Shown here one piece after another: positions 1-12,000 of a stretch of 64,000 bases of DNA; position 1 is the stretch's first letter, and the number at the start of each line of letters is the position of its first letter. The DNA is from Phymorhynchus buccinoides. Taxonomy: Eukaryota; Mollusca; Gastropoda; Neogastropoda; Raphitomidae. The DNA lies in NCBI GenBank assembly GCA_017654935.2, contig CM065682.1:34839349-34903348 (forward strand). Reading direction: 5' to 3'. The position numbers were made by a program, and so were the translations under genes. Below the pieces are notes generated by a model, which was not told the origin of the DNA, did not search any database, and worked only from the letters and a program-made list of their open reading frames with translations.

Positions 1-218
1 TTCCGTGGTTAGGGATAGGGTTAGATGGTCTTTTTCTTTTGCCACAAGCATCTGTTTTTTTTTATAGCATTAAATCGCTGCCCACTAAGAACACATCCCT
101 GCAAAACATTCAATAAAGCACGAACGATGATCAGCTTTCGCCCTGTCTTACTCTAGTTCCGTTTAGACCATGTTGCTCGTATTTATATAACACCTGATCA
201 AATAAATGCCCTACACGT
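1..218. repeat. Left arm of a 7-kb-spaced inverted repeat
   Basis: This stretch is the reverse complement, with a few small indels, of 7127-7352. Both contain an imperfect telomere-like run (TTAGGGATAGGGTTAG here). The match begins at the first base of the window, so the homology probably continues to the left of it. The other arm starts exactly at an N gap, which suggests redundant contig ends rather than a transposon terminus. No coding sequence is visible. Confidence 0.85.
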
Positions 219-2256
219 TTACAGTATAATTGTTTTTAGTAATAACTATTTCCAACGTAACTGACGTGGCATTCGGAGAGATTTTAACCATTAAAAATGT
301 TTGTTTTAAGAAATGAAAAGTTATTGACTCGTGTGCAGAACAAGGACTTTTACATGTTGACACAGTTTTTAAATGCAAACCGAAAAATTAATTAATGTTG
401 TGGCGGTTGAAAAAAACGTAACTGACGTGCATAAACGCTCGCCTATCTTTCGTCACAATGATTAGAGCTTCATTGTTATGAAAAGTTTAGTTCTTTGGTG
501 TGAGAAAACATAGGGCCTACATCCTGTCCTGTAAGCAGGAACATCCATATTTGGTAATGATCTAGAGTACTGAATTATCTGTGCGTTTGTTTGGTCAGTG
601 TGTACACCCCCCCCCCCCCCCCCCCCCCCCCCCCTTTGAAATCCTAGATATTCTAAAGGGGCCACGTCAATCCATTGTCATTTTCTCTCAATACGTTTAT
701 TCCTTCTCTACTTCTCTATACCATTTTTCAAATTATTGCTTTAATGATTGTTGTTAACACAGTTACTTAAATAAATGTTTTCTTTCATTTCAGTCATTAT
801 GTTTACAAGTTCTGGTTCTTAGCCTTTCGTTCGTCGTTAGTATTTTTTGTTATCTAATGCACCCCCCCTTAGCATTAAGGCTGTAAAAAGCTATTAGAGA
901 ATTTCAACTTTACTGTCAAGCTTGAGATGCGTTACGTATCGTCATTTCTCGCGTGAAAAAAACACGCAAACGGTGGAAGATACGTACGTCATGACGGTGG
1001 AGGCGTACTTCATGCGTGATCGATTCCGTATCTCAACGCATTTAAATTAAAGCAACGCAACATACAAACACCCATTTAACAATTTAATTCAAATCTTCTT
1101 CTTTTGTTCAGATTACATTTTGTTTCGGAAACCTCAATCATTTTACTGAAAATTTCATCTTTTGTGAGGCACCCTATTTGGCTGTCGCCTTTGGCTGACG
1201 GTCACGTATCTAAATTCCGAATTCAGAACGAGATTTTGAGCTTTCGATTTGGGTCAAAACAATCCATTAAACTGTCCCCTGAAGATGTTTATGGAACCCA
1301 GCAGAAGGTGTTCAAGTAATGAAAATGACAATATATATGCACTTTGTGTTTTTCAGCAATCAATAATTGATCACAAAACAGAGCTCGTTTGAGCTGTCAT
1401 AGATAATTTCAGTAGAACTAGACACACGACCTACATATTTAGGCCCACGGGCGCCTAAATATTGAGTAAAGAAAAAGCTCTATAATTTTTACTACAGATA
1501 CAATGAGAACACTTGAACTTAATTCAGTAACAAATTAGCCTAAAAAATAAAACTCAAACTGACCTCACTGTATACAATTCCAACTTGAGAAGATAATTTT
1601 CAGCTTTGGAGTAATACAATTTGGAAAGAACTAAAGAAAATGAATTGTAGCAGACGACATGAAACTGACAATAACTTGAGGCTAAATATGATTGTCAGTG
1701 GGTGATGGGCCCTGTTAGGGTTAACTCAGCGACGCTTACAGCAAATTATGGGTTTTTTTGGGAAGTAAAAAAATAGCCTAACCAACCTAAGATGAAATTA
1801 AATAGAAGTGATACAATCTATAAATACAAAATAATTGAGAGAAATAGGTAGTTACACCAAATGAGATCGAATTAACACCAACAACTATGAAGTGAATGCG
1901 TGAATGCAAGAAGCAACCCCCTACCCGAACCCACTAAGTATATTTCGATATGGGGCAGGCTGGAGACCGGTGAAGAGCTACAATGTAGCAACATGCTAAC
2001 GCAAACGCAAATGCTTACCGCAAGCGTAAAGCAGAGATGCGCTACCGTAAAGTTGAAATCCTCTGTCAATAAAAACGTCCAGTGTTCAGTATACCATTTT
2101 TGAAGCGAGAAAAAACCCACGTAATTTCACGGAGTTAGACGGTAAGCTATGAATCTACTCACTTTACTAATGATTTCCTTAACGCATTTAGTGTGGGGAG
2201 AAAGTTACCTTGGTTATGTATAAGTGTATTATTATGCATAAAGGGACAACATCGGT
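219..2256. other. No gene recognised; short repeated motifs
   Basis: I see no convincing coding sequence here. The stretch holds a 28-base poly-C tract (607-634), two copies of a CGTAACTGACGTG motif (254-271 and 415-431) that recurs at 5227 and 5257, and an imperfect inverted pair around 925-1036. The inverted pair has GAGATGCGTTACG on one side and CGTATCTCAACGC on the other. Short open frames here lack splice context and resemble nothing I know. Confidence 0.5.
607..634. repeat. Poly-C tract (28 bases)
   Basis: An uninterrupted run of C. Similar long poly-C or poly-G runs recur through the window (near 6301, 11667, 14821, 57383, 57790 and 62759), so the genome tolerates G/C homopolymers unusually well, or these lengths are partly sequencing error. 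Confidence 0.95.
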
Positions 2257-3990
2257 ATAGCTCCACTGAAGTCTAGATGTACCCTCCACAGCGACGCTAA
2301 GTCCAAAGCAGAAACTCTACTTAAACAGTTTTCATCCGTATTCACCCGTGACACCTCCCAGTCTTCACTACCCAATCTACGCCAGTATAAGCCCATTGCT
2401 AACCTGAAAATAACAAGAGAGGGAGTGGAGAAGTTACTCAGAAAAATTCAAACCTCAAAAGCCCCTGGACCAGATCAACTTCCCAACAGGATACTGAAAG
2501 AGTGTGCAGCCGAACTGGCACCCAGCTTAACAAGGATGTTCCAGAAGTCCATTGACTCAGAGTGTGCAGCCGAACTGGCACCCAGCTTAACAAGGATGTT
2601 CCAGAAGTCCATTGACTCAGAGTGTGCAGCTGAACTGGCACTCAGCTTAACAAGGATGTTCCAGAAGTCCATTGACTCAGGTACTCTCCCAACTGACTGG
2701 ACAAAGGCCAATGTCACCCCGGTCTTCAAAAAGGGAGACAAACATCAAGCTGAGATCTACCGTCCAGTCTCCTTAACATCAGTGCCTTGTAAGTTATTGG
2801 AACACATTACCTGCAAACATTTAATGGATCATCTTGAGAAAGAAAATATCCTTACAAACCTCAACCACGGCTGCAGAACTGGTTTCTCCTGCGAAACCCA
2901 GCTCATCACAACCCTCCACGACCTAAGCATAAATTTTGATCTAGGCAGGCAGACAGACATTGCCATTCTCGATTTCTCCAAGGCCTTTGACACCGTCCCC
3001 CATAACAAGCTTCTGTATAAACTAAGCAGTTATGGCATCTCTGGGTCCTTAAATTAATGGTTGGAACATTTCCTTACCAGGCGGCACATGAAAGTAGTGG
3101 TAGATGGCGAAGAATTAAGTGAGACGACAGTGGACTCAGGAGTACCCCAAGGTACAGTGCTGGGACCTTTGCTGTTCTTATGTCACATCCCAGTCGCAGT
3201 CAAGTCACAAGTTCGTCTGTTTGCCGATGATTGTCTTCTGTACCGACCCATCAACTGCCAACAGGACCATCACATTCTGCAGTCTGATCTCAAGGAGCTG
3301 GAGAAGTGGGTTCATACATGGGGCATGAGGTTCAATGCGAAAAAGTGCTACATCCTCAGCATCCGCCCCAGGTCATCACACTTCTACTTACTGAATAATG
3401 AGATCCTGCAGCAAGCCCCCTGCAACCCCTATATTGGACTCACCATCACTGACGACCTCAGATGGACGGCACACATTGACAACATAGTCAATAAGGCAAG
3501 TGCGACTCTAGGGTTCTTGCGCAGAAACCTATGCTGCTGCCCAGCTGAAAGTAGGCGCACAGCCTACATCTCCTGGTGCGATCCACCCTCGAGTATAGTG
3601 CGTCAGTTAGGGACCCGCACCTCCAGAAAAATATAGACAGGCTGGAGAGCATCCAGAGGCGTGCGGCTCACTTGATCACCCATAATTACAAAGACCGCAC
3701 CCCTGGATGCATCTCAAACATGCTCCAACAGGGGTGAGATGCCAGCTTTACCAGCGGAACAGTTCCTCAAACCTGTGGCCCAGACAAAAAGAAGAATAGT
3801 GCCCCGCCTAGAGAAGGACCACATAACAATTAACGTGGTGTCTAGTATGGCCAGAAACAACAGCCAGTGCTTTGTGGTTGAGTTTAAATACCATCATCTT
3901 CAAAAATTCATTCTTTCCACGGACAACAACCAAGTGGAACAGCTTGCCAGACAATAATTATACTCACTCTGTCGTCGGCCAGCCAGTTCA
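2257..3990 (+). mobile_element. Decayed LINE, reverse transcriptase to C-terminus
   Basis: This is a remnant of a non-LTR retrotransposon of the Jockey/CR1 type; the family assignment rests on motif style only. Reading along the plus strand: a linker with KAPGPD, the fingers motif YRPVSLTSVPCK, DFSKAFDTVPH, SGVPQGTVLGPLLF, and the catalytic LFADDCLLY with FADD at 3220-3231. The thumb and a C-terminal SFFPRTTTKWNSLPDN-like block, read near 3905-3960, follow. The protein would copy its own mRNA into genomic nicks. It is dead: an in-frame TAA lies at 3055-3057, and the frame shifts between about 3590 and 3740 and again near 3890. The 5' part (ORF1, endonuclease) is absent, as expected for 5'-truncated insertion. 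Confidence 0.9.
2501..2680 (+). repeat. In-frame 60-bp triplication inside the LINE
   Basis: Three direct tandem copies of a 60-bp unit (2501-2560, 2561-2620, 2621-2680), each encoding ECAAELA(P/L)SLTRMFQKSIDS. The first two units are identical and the third differs by two C-to-T changes. The frame is preserved. The block lies between the KAPGPD motif and the YRPVSL motif, where related elements normally have one copy. Confidence 0.97.
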
Positions 3991-6221
3991 GGAGGGCTGT
4001 GTCTGATCGCAGGCACATCAATCAACCAGCACACTGAACTTAAGGTGGGGGCCCCAGTTACCATACTAGATGGTGCTGGGGGTCGGCTAGTCCAGCTGTT
4101 CGTCAGTTGGATAAACAGCAAATCGTGTAGCCTGCCGATAAATAACCCCCCCCAACTTCATTAAAAAAAGTTTTTTGGGTTTTTTGGGTGTAGATTATAT
4201 AGTGCTCTCCCCAGTTTTCCACCAGCTGGCGTTTATATCCAAGTTGGATTCTGCCAGCGTCGACCCATCAAGATCAAGAAAGTGCACAACAAAGTGATTA
4301 ATAGAATGCATGACGAACGCATGGGTAACTGTACAACATCCCAGGCTTTATTTTTGGAAGCACTATAGGGGTGTACACGTAGACCATGCCTCCTTCTGGG
4401 TGTATTGGTGATGTGCACCATGTAGATTTAATATGTCAAAATATTGCGGTCCTCCCACCCCAACTCCCTTCTCTCTTTTTTGAGCTCGTAATAATGATGT
4501 CATTGTGAACAAAACCATACACAAGCGCGCATACGCACGCACGCATACACGCACGCATGCACACACACATACACTCAATCAGAGAGAGAGATTGGATCTG
4601 TGATTATGTACATCTATGCTAGATCTCGATTCTATATCTTTTCACTTAGAACGCATATTTTAGATTTAGAAAGATCTAATATGAAGATCTCGACCCTAGA
4701 TTTGGCGACATGACGCATCTGCACTCATATGACAGGAGGCTATCTGAGTGATCGACGAAGTGGAAGAGATAAAAATATGTTTTTGAGCACAGATCACTGT
4801 CTCAGATTGTTTTGCGTCTCATTTGATCTAAATACAAAGTCTAGATATTTTTGACAGTAAAAGACAGCTGAATGTTTACATATTTTTATAATTTGAAAAG
4901 AATTCACTTTAAGTTTAAAGTACAGTTTTTAGAACCCAGTACGCGATGGCCTGTATTTACGGTGCGCACTGACCCGGCACTACCTGTACGCAATGACCAA
5001 TGTGTCATAGTATTCAGAAATCCGTTTGCGTCTAGAAAACGCTTTCAGTTACAAACAAGAGAGTTGGTACAGTGAAAGTAGAAACATTTAACAGACACTG
5101 GTGATCTAAACCATTTTTCAATAGCCAACTGGAGATCCGCAAATTGACGTATTATTACGATAATACCTTAAGGGGTATGCAACCCCCCTAAGTGCTCTAA
5201 ATTATTTTCCAGCAAATGAAAAAGAAAACGTAACTGACGTAGCACTCACTATAAGAGCGTAACTGACGTGGCATGTGAAAAGTAGTCTTCTGGTGCTGCG
5301 CTTTCAGGTATCTTCTGTTGAACGCTTTTAATTGTATATTCTCTGCATGCTTGGAGTTCTAGTGGCCCATAAAAGATGCTTTTGGTCCTTTAGAAAGAGC
5401 CTAAAAGACTCTCTTTCTCTGCACATGCGTACATACGTGTGTGCGTGTAGGGTGTGTGTGCGCGCGCGCATGTCAAGTCAAAATGACAGCTTTTTTTCAT
5501 GCTGTCCTCAGAGTCTGGGTTTCTGCAGATCATTTTGCTGTCCATTCTGCGATGTTGTGTCAGACCATCGTTTCTTTTGTGCTTCCCCTCCGTCTCCCTC
5601 CCTCAAGTAGTTCCCTGGGGGTATCGTTTTGACAAGGCCGTTGGATCTTGTTACATGGCCAATACCAGCGTAGCTTTCTTTTCTTTTACTGATGTCAGCA
5701 GATCTTCATAACGGTCCAATGTCTTGTCTGATGGTTTGGCGCAGGCTTGTTGCTATGATTATGTGGCAGCTGTGTATCTGATGTTACGCAACTTACGATA
5801 GCCATGTCATTTCGCCCCCCAGTTTAGGGCTTATGGGATTCTTCTTTGGCCAGTATCTGCCGTGAGAGTCGCGATGTCTCACATGGCGGTGACAAGAAGA
5901 GTGACTAGTACCCGTGCAGGGCGCAGAATGCCTGACTCTTTAGGCTTAGGTTGACATGTTTGCTGTCCTTGCCACGGAGAGGATTTTAATTCTGAACAGC
6001 AGGGGCTCTGTTGTCTTTGGCTGTCCTTGTCAATGAGTTCTGATTTGTAGCCCTTGCACTACAGATGACTTGATCCGGCCAAGATGTGTGAAGGGCGTGT
6101 TGAAGCAGGCTTCTAAGCTTCTAGCTTCACCCCATGCACATTTATGTTGGTGGTGACGTCGCTGTTGTGGCTGGCCATCAGCGTGATCTTCTCTGCACCG
6201 ATGCCCATGCGCTTGACTTAG
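3991..6221. other. No gene recognised
   Basis: No exon or transposon protein is recognisable. The stretch includes an AC/GC microsatellite at about 4525-4575, two more copies of the CGTAACTGACGT motif (5227-5244 and 5257-5273), and a block AAGGGGTATGCAACCCCCCTAA at 5171 that resembles text near 54249. The small open frames have no homology that I recognise. Confidence 0.5.
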
Positions 6222-6420
6222 AACACATAAACCCAGTGGCAAACGAAAAAGGAGTCATTTCTTTGGTCCCCCCACCACCCCCAAAACAAAGTTTTTTAAC
6301 CCCCCCCCCCCCTTTTTTTACTTCCCATCAGTCACACAAAATTCGCATGCCCCAAAATGGTGGCGCGCATCTGGTGCCACTCGCTCTCCAGTGGAAAGCA
6401 AACCGAAATTGACATAGACC
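6222..6420 (+). mobile_element. SINE 3' fragment
   Basis: The words CCCAGTGGCAA, a short A-rich stretch and TTTGGTC followed by poly-C, then CAGTCACACAAAATTCGCATG, repeat the downstream half of the SINE at 14609-14880 in the same order. The tRNA-like head and conserved core are missing, so this is a 5'-truncated copy. It ends near ACAATAAAGTTACC. Assignment is by similarity inside the window only. Confidence 0.6.
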
Positions 6421-6439
6421 GCCTCTGTGACAATAAAGT

Positions 6440-6512
6440 TACCAAATACCAAAGAAAGGGAGATGAGGGAGAGAGGGAGAGGGGGGGGCGAGAGAGAGAG
6501 AGAGAGAGAGAT

Positions 6513-6550
<38 letters not shown>

Positions 6551-6596
6551 GAGGCGCGGAAGAGAGAGAGAGAGAAGAGAGATCAATATAATCTCA
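6440..6596. repeat. (AG)n microsatellite
   Basis: Interrupted AG-rich repeat directly before the assembly gap. Such simple sequence is a common cause of contig breaks. Confidence 0.9.
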
Positions 6597-6626
6597 TTCG
6601 TTTCGAAGGTAAAAAGAAAAAGAAAA

Positions 6627-7126
6627 NNNNNNNNNNNNNNNNNNNNNNNNNNNNNNNNNNNNNNNNNNNNNNNNNNNNNNNNNNNNNNNNNNNNNNNNNN
6701 NNNNNNNNNNNNNNNNNNNNNNNNNNNNNNNNNNNNNNNNNNNNNNNNNNNNNNNNNNNNNNNNNNNNNNNNNNNNNNNNNNNNNNNNNNNNNNNNNNNN
6801 NNNNNNNNNNNNNNNNNNNNNNNNNNNNNNNNNNNNNNNNNNNNNNNNNNNNNNNNNNNNNNNNNNNNNNNNNNNNNNNNNNNNNNNNNNNNNNNNNNNN
6901 NNNNNNNNNNNNNNNNNNNNNNNNNNNNNNNNNNNNNNNNNNNNNNNNNNNNNNNNNNNNNNNNNNNNNNNNNNNNNNNNNNNNNNNNNNNNNNNNNNNN
7001 NNNNNNNNNNNNNNNNNNNNNNNNNNNNNNNNNNNNNNNNNNNNNNNNNNNNNNNNNNNNNNNNNNNNNNNNNNNNNNNNNNNNNNNNNNNNNNNNNNNN
7101 NNNNNNNNNNNNNNNNNNNNNNNNNN
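6627..7126. other. Assembly gap (500 N)
   Basis: Exactly 500 N, the same length as the other two gaps, so it is a placeholder and not a measured size. The right flank is an inverted copy of the window start, so the orientation of the left piece is open to doubt. Confidence 0.99.
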
Positions 7127-7352
7127 ACGTGTAGGGCATTATTTGATCAGGTGTATATAAATACGAGCAACATGGTCTAAACGGAACTAGAGTAAGACAG
7201 GGCGAAAGCTGATCATCGTTCGTGCTTTATTGAATGTTTTGCAGGGATGTGTTCTTAGTGGGCAGCGATTTAATGCTATAAAAAAAAAAGATGATTGTGG
7301 CAAAAGAAAAGACCATCTATCCCTAACCCTATCCCTATCCCTAACAACGGAA
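7127..7352. repeat. Right arm of inverted repeat (pairs with 1-218)
   Basis: Reverse-complement match to 1-218 over its full length. It includes a telomere-like CCCTAACCCTATCCCTATCC run that is one unit longer than in the other arm. It starts at the first base after the gap. Confidence 0.85.
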
Positions 7353-8159
7353 AGAAACCAAGAAGCAGCGAGCAGGACTAGGAGGGTTGTTTAAATCTAC
7401 ATTATGTGCCTAGAAATCGATGTACAAAGCCATGCACGTATACTATTTTTTTTTGCTGGAACCATTCCTTTTTTTTTGGTTGATAAATTTTAAGTCGTTC
7501 TTAATTCGTATTGCATAAGGAGTGAGAAAAGGCAGGCTTTTCTTTACAGACAGGGACTCATCACCTGTAGTGCGCCTCGCTAAATGGGTGCAAGCATACA
7601 GCTGGCTCTTACTTCACTGTTGGCCCAGCTTACAGCGTAGTGATGCACGCCATCTGAATGAAGGGCCAAATGGCACTATTTCTGTAGCCTGGGTTTTTTT
7701 TTTTTGTTGACAAACGAGTGAGGGAGATGGGGGTTGGGTGGGGGTTTTGGGAGAAGAATAGAATCAAGCAAGATTGAAGAAAGTATGGAGAGCGGACTGC
7801 GTCGTTCTGGAGTTTGATCGTCTTGATCGCCTTGCTACAAAATATTATAACGATTTCAAACCGTCACTTCTAAAAAGAAACTGTTCAATAACAAAATCTC
7901 AAATGTTAGCCTATACAATGAGCGCGTCTAATCGCCCAACTGGGGATTACTCTACCGGTTTTTATTACTTCCATTTTGTACATGTTATAAATGAGGCAAA
8001 ATCTATTCTTTCCATGCATGAGCATGAGAGAGAGAGAGAGAGCGAGACAGAAAAAAAGGGAGTTAAGTCTCCGTTGCAAGGAAACTGCCTCTAAATGAAA
8101 CGCCACCTGGTGTCAAGGGCTAAGCACGATAACTCCACCTAAACAGTCCATTCATAATC
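7353..8159. other. No gene recognised
   Basis: AT-rich sequence with short T runs and an (AG)n tract at 8029-8042. No splice-bounded exon or known protein motif was found. Confidence 0.5.
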
Positions 8160-8450
8160 ATGCATGAAGACCGCCTCACACTATCCAACAATTTAGTTGG
8201 AAGAAAATTCAGCTTTCTTTTCGTTTGACAGAGTGAGTAGGGATCACAAAATGCAAAATTTTGGTTGACCTGCCAACCAGGTCGAAAGAAATAATTGGCG
8301 ACTGTACCATTTACTTCAAACTCACTATGGCAGTTGTGGGAATACAGCAAAATGCTTGTTTATAGGGTAAATTCGACACACTGCTACAAGCAGCTGAATA
8401 GTTCACATCTGAATTTTCTTCCAACTGAATGGTTGGATAGTGTGACACGG
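8160..8450. mobile_element. Foldback (MITE-like) element
   Basis: Two arms of about 40 bp face each other: TCACACTATCCAACAATTTA continuing into GTTGGAAGAAAATTCAG at about 8170-8207, and its near-perfect reverse complement at about 8409-8446. The spacer is about 200 bp and encodes nothing recognisable. The shape fits a non-autonomous element of the foldback type. I could not define a target duplication. Confidence 0.6.
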
Positions 8451-8785
8451 CTTTTAGGAATATGACTGGAAAGCACCCAACCACTTCTCTTTATTTTCGA
8501 GAGTTATTTAGCAAGCCAGTTAAAGTTGTTCTCGTCCACGTGGTGTTGTGAAGGATTGATTAAGTTGACAATCACTGTCGTATTACACCACAATTTATTA
8601 AGTATTTCGATTTTTATTTACAAGAATGCTTAGTCATTCGGTGATTAGAATATGGGTTTACATTGTTTATTTTGTAAGCTGTAATGACTATTTTTGCAAG
8701 GCTACCCTATATAGTTAAGACATTATATCACGCCAAATTTGGTGGTACTTTAGCAAAAACAAATAAACAAAACAAAAACACACAC

Positions 8786-9025
8786 AACCGAATACAGCAA
8801 AACCCGGTTATAAGAAAATCGAAGGGAGAAAATGTTTTGTTTTCTTATATGCGAGTTTTCTTATATCCGAAACTCGGATATAAGAAAACATTTTGATTTT
8901 TTTTTCTTATAACCGAGTTGAATGGGGAAAAAAGGTAAAAAACAAAAGAGAAGAAAATAAAATAAAAGACAAACAGAAACATATAACGAAGAGAAAATGC
9001 TTTGACCTAATTGGTGCATGAAAAA
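8786..9025. repeat. TTATAAC-CGAG repeat, copy 1
   Basis: Starts with ATACAGCAAAACCCGGTTAT and carries TTCTTATATCCGAAACTCGG, whose arms CTTATATCCGA/TCGGATATAAG form a perfect 11-bp hairpin with a 3-base loop. The same block follows at 9345-9580, and variants lie at 16866-17645. This is a dispersed family that I do not recognise. Confidence 0.75.
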
Positions 9026-9344
9026 AGGGGAAAATGCAAAATAAAGGAGGAAAAAAAGAAAGAACAGAACAGAAAATTAGAAAACAAAAAATGAAGGCAG
9101 ACATGGTGTGAGTTGCATGGTGAGTGAGCAAGATAGCGGAGAGCAGATGAATGATTGGGTATGGTGCGAGAGTAACATATTTGTTTAAATGTAAATTTCT
9201 GTTTCTTGTTTTTAATCAATATTCTAATTTGGATGTATAACTTATTTTATACAGTGGAAGACAATTTGGTATTTGCGTTTGTACAATGCCAATGGACAAT
9301 AAAGAAACTTGCGACCTTTGACTCATGTTTTACAGCACAAAATC
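9026..9344. other. Spacer with LINE/SINE-like tail
   Basis: No coding sequence. The words CCAATGGACAATAAAGAA at 9287-9304 recur at 35845-35862, which suggests a shared 3' end of a dispersed element. Confidence 0.4.
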
Positions 9345-9580
9345 AAAATACAGCAAAACTCGGTTATAAGAAAATCGAAGGGAGATGATTGTTTTGCTTA
9401 TTACCATATCCGAGTTTTCTTATATCCGAAACTCGGATATAAGAAAATATTTTGAATTTTTTTCCCTTATAACCAAATTGAATTGGGGGAAAAGGGAAAA
9501 GAGAAAAGAAAAAGAAAAGAAAGACAGAAAAACAAAACGAAGAGAAACTCCTTTTTCCTAATTTGATGCATGTCTTACAT
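9345..9580. repeat. TTATAAC-CGAG repeat, copy 2
   Basis: Diverged direct copy of 8786-9025 in the same orientation. It includes the CTTATATCCGAAACTCGGAT hairpin and the downstream purine-rich tail ending in CTAATTTGATGCATG. Confidence 0.75.
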
Positions 9581-9879
9581 CATAAAATCAAAATAGTCTA
9601 CTAAGAAGAAGATTTAAAGGTGCCTACAACCACTCAACTAACAAGCTTTTTTTTCTTTTTACTGTTATCAAATGCGTACCCCTTCACCTTTCTTGTACTG
9701 AACTATTACCATTTACTGTCCACCCATGCAGCTTTTCATCAATCGTTTGCTTTTGTTTATGTGGATTTTCGTCCACATATTCAGTTATTTGTATTAACTT
9801 CTTAAAGAAATGGATTGCCTTTTCCTCTCTGCCATTGCTGCTGAAAATAAAAGGATGGACAGTCTCTCTACCACCAACA

Positions 9880-10110
9880 CAAAAGTACAGGCACTCATAT
9901 TTTTTTCTTCTGTTCAACATTTATTTTGCACAGAATACTGAAGGAAAGTATGGAATAAAGGAACAAAAACAACTCAATTAGTCTTACAATCAAGTGCCTG
10001 TACTGTTTAGACTGTCTGTGACGCAACTGGTATGAGGTAAACTTTCCCTTTTTGGAACGACTTCAATTTTCTCAGAGCATCCTTTCAGTTCAGGTCCAAC
10101 TCACTTTTAA
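9880..10110. repeat. Dispersed repeat module B, copy 1
   Basis: The stretch from TTTTTCTTCTGTTCAACATT to CATCCTTTCAGTTCAGGTCC is a diverged copy of 17185-17400, with the same word order (GAAGGAAAGTAT, CAATCAAGTGCCTGTAC, GTCTGTGACG). It sits beside the TTATAAC-CGAG blocks at both places, so the two modules probably belong to one composite element. Confidence 0.7.
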
Positions 10111-11666
10111 AGACACACTGACCCAACACGATTAAGTCCCTTGTTTTTTCTGGGTAGCTGTGACCCACATTCAAATTCCCCCAACTTCAAATTGAGGCTG
10201 CTCTTTTTAAAATGTTTCGTTTTCAATTTGGGGACATTTGTATGGGAGTCAAACCTGGTCAAAATAAGATTTCGTACCACATTTAAGAGGGAAAACACGT
10301 GGAACCCGTGATTTTGACACATGATCTGGTGGGTCTTTAAGAAAATGTTCTCAATGTTAATTCGCTTATAAGTAGCTATGTCCAAGAAGCCGACGTTACT
10401 GTTGGATTTTTGCAAAATGGCCCAAATTTTGCTCATTTTCAATAAAAGATTTATAGTGCTTTGTCTCCATTTACCTGACTTAAAGTTGTATCAAAATAAA
10501 GATCAATCTTTCGCCTTTTTCTGAATGTGATTGTTTACTTTGGTGTGTAAAATGTATTTTATCGAGTGAAAGAGAAAGCGAGTGAACAGAACGTAAAATT
10601 TGCTATTTTGCGATGTTTTTTTGGTCGTGGTTGCAAGACGTATTTCACCGACTAGTTTCGACTGCAAATGGCTTTACACAATGGATGATCTAGATCTAGA
10701 CGCATACGTCAAACGAAAGAAGAAGCTCCGGACTTCTCTTCGGTCAAACTTCTAAGCGGAAATTTAACCGTTAAGGCCGTTAAAATTCCTTTCGAAAACA
10801 ATACGTTGCATTGTTCAGCAAGTTTGAACACCTTCCGTTTCACTAAAAATCTTGAAAGTGAAAGAAAGAGAAAGCTGAATCTATCCGCTGTTCAACGATA
10901 TGATTGTCGTTTTGATCTAAACTATTTGTGTAAAGCCATTTTGATCTGAAGATTCAAGGCCTAGACTGGGTGCGCCATTGGTAGCAGCGACACGCCGAGA
11001 TCTGACTTCATTCGATCAAAGCTGTTTCTGATCCCGTGAAAGCATTAGAAATTGGCAAATTGTAAAAAACAAATTGTGTTTCGAAACTTACAATGTATAT
11101 AGGCTCATTTACATGCGCTATGAGAGCTGATCCAGCATTTATAAAGGTTTTATTTTACAAGAATTCAATGGTATTGGGTCGAAGATCGCCTCGCTGCGAT
11201 TCGCGTGAGTCATAGTTTTGAGTGCTCAAGTTAATAATTTTTTTGAGGACGAATTTCGCAGCCTAAAATATATATTTACCAATATTTATATAGACGAAGT
11301 ATCCAAGAACACTGCCAGTTGACTGAGCTTTTCCAAATAAACAGCAGTAAAGCGCAAATCAAGAGGTTCTGTAGGTGTATTTCGCGAGTGTCATGCCTAA
11401 AAGCAGAAGCGGGGGCAGATAACTCTTAACTCAATTTCCTACTTCAACTTTCGCCCAAGGCCTAGATTTATTTGTTCAATCAATAATTTGTACTTTCTAT
11501 TGTGATTTTAGGTATATAGAGCAGAAAAACAAATTCTTGCTGCTTTCTGATTAAAAGAATCAAACCAAATATGATTTAGAGAAGAAAACAAATTTGATTT
11601 AATGAAAAATTAAGCGTGCATTGGTCTACTTTCCCCTCTCCCTTCTAAGTTCAGACCGGATTGCTT
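10111..11666. other. No gene recognised
   Basis: About 1.5 kb of AT-rich sequence. The words ACTTCAAATTGAGGCTGCTC at 10182 recur at 24921, so part of this is probably old repeat. No exon was found on either strand. Confidence 0.5.
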
Positions 11667-11719
11667 CCCCCCCCCCCCCACCCCCCCCCCCCCCCCCCCC
11701 TAACCCCCCCCCCCCCCCA
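11667..11719. repeat. Poly-C tract
   Basis: C-rich run broken by single A and TAA interruptions. Confidence 0.95.
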
Positions 11720-11853
11720 CCACTCCACCCCTCCTTCTTCAGTTCAGATTATTGCCAACGAAAAATGTATTTCACTCAAATGTGCAGCAGCTTGAAAAGA
11801 CAATGCTAAACAAATTCAATAGATGAACGCATGCGTGCACGCGCACACACTCT

Positions 11854-11960
<107 letters not shown>

Positions 11961-12000
11961 ATTTTGATAATTTTTGACATTTTTGATCATTTTGACTTGA

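Noticed and set aside
6594..7139. Open frames spanning runs of N here, at 42485-43499 and at 58658-59339
   Set aside because: The residues are unknown placeholders. Only the sequenced ends can be interpreted.
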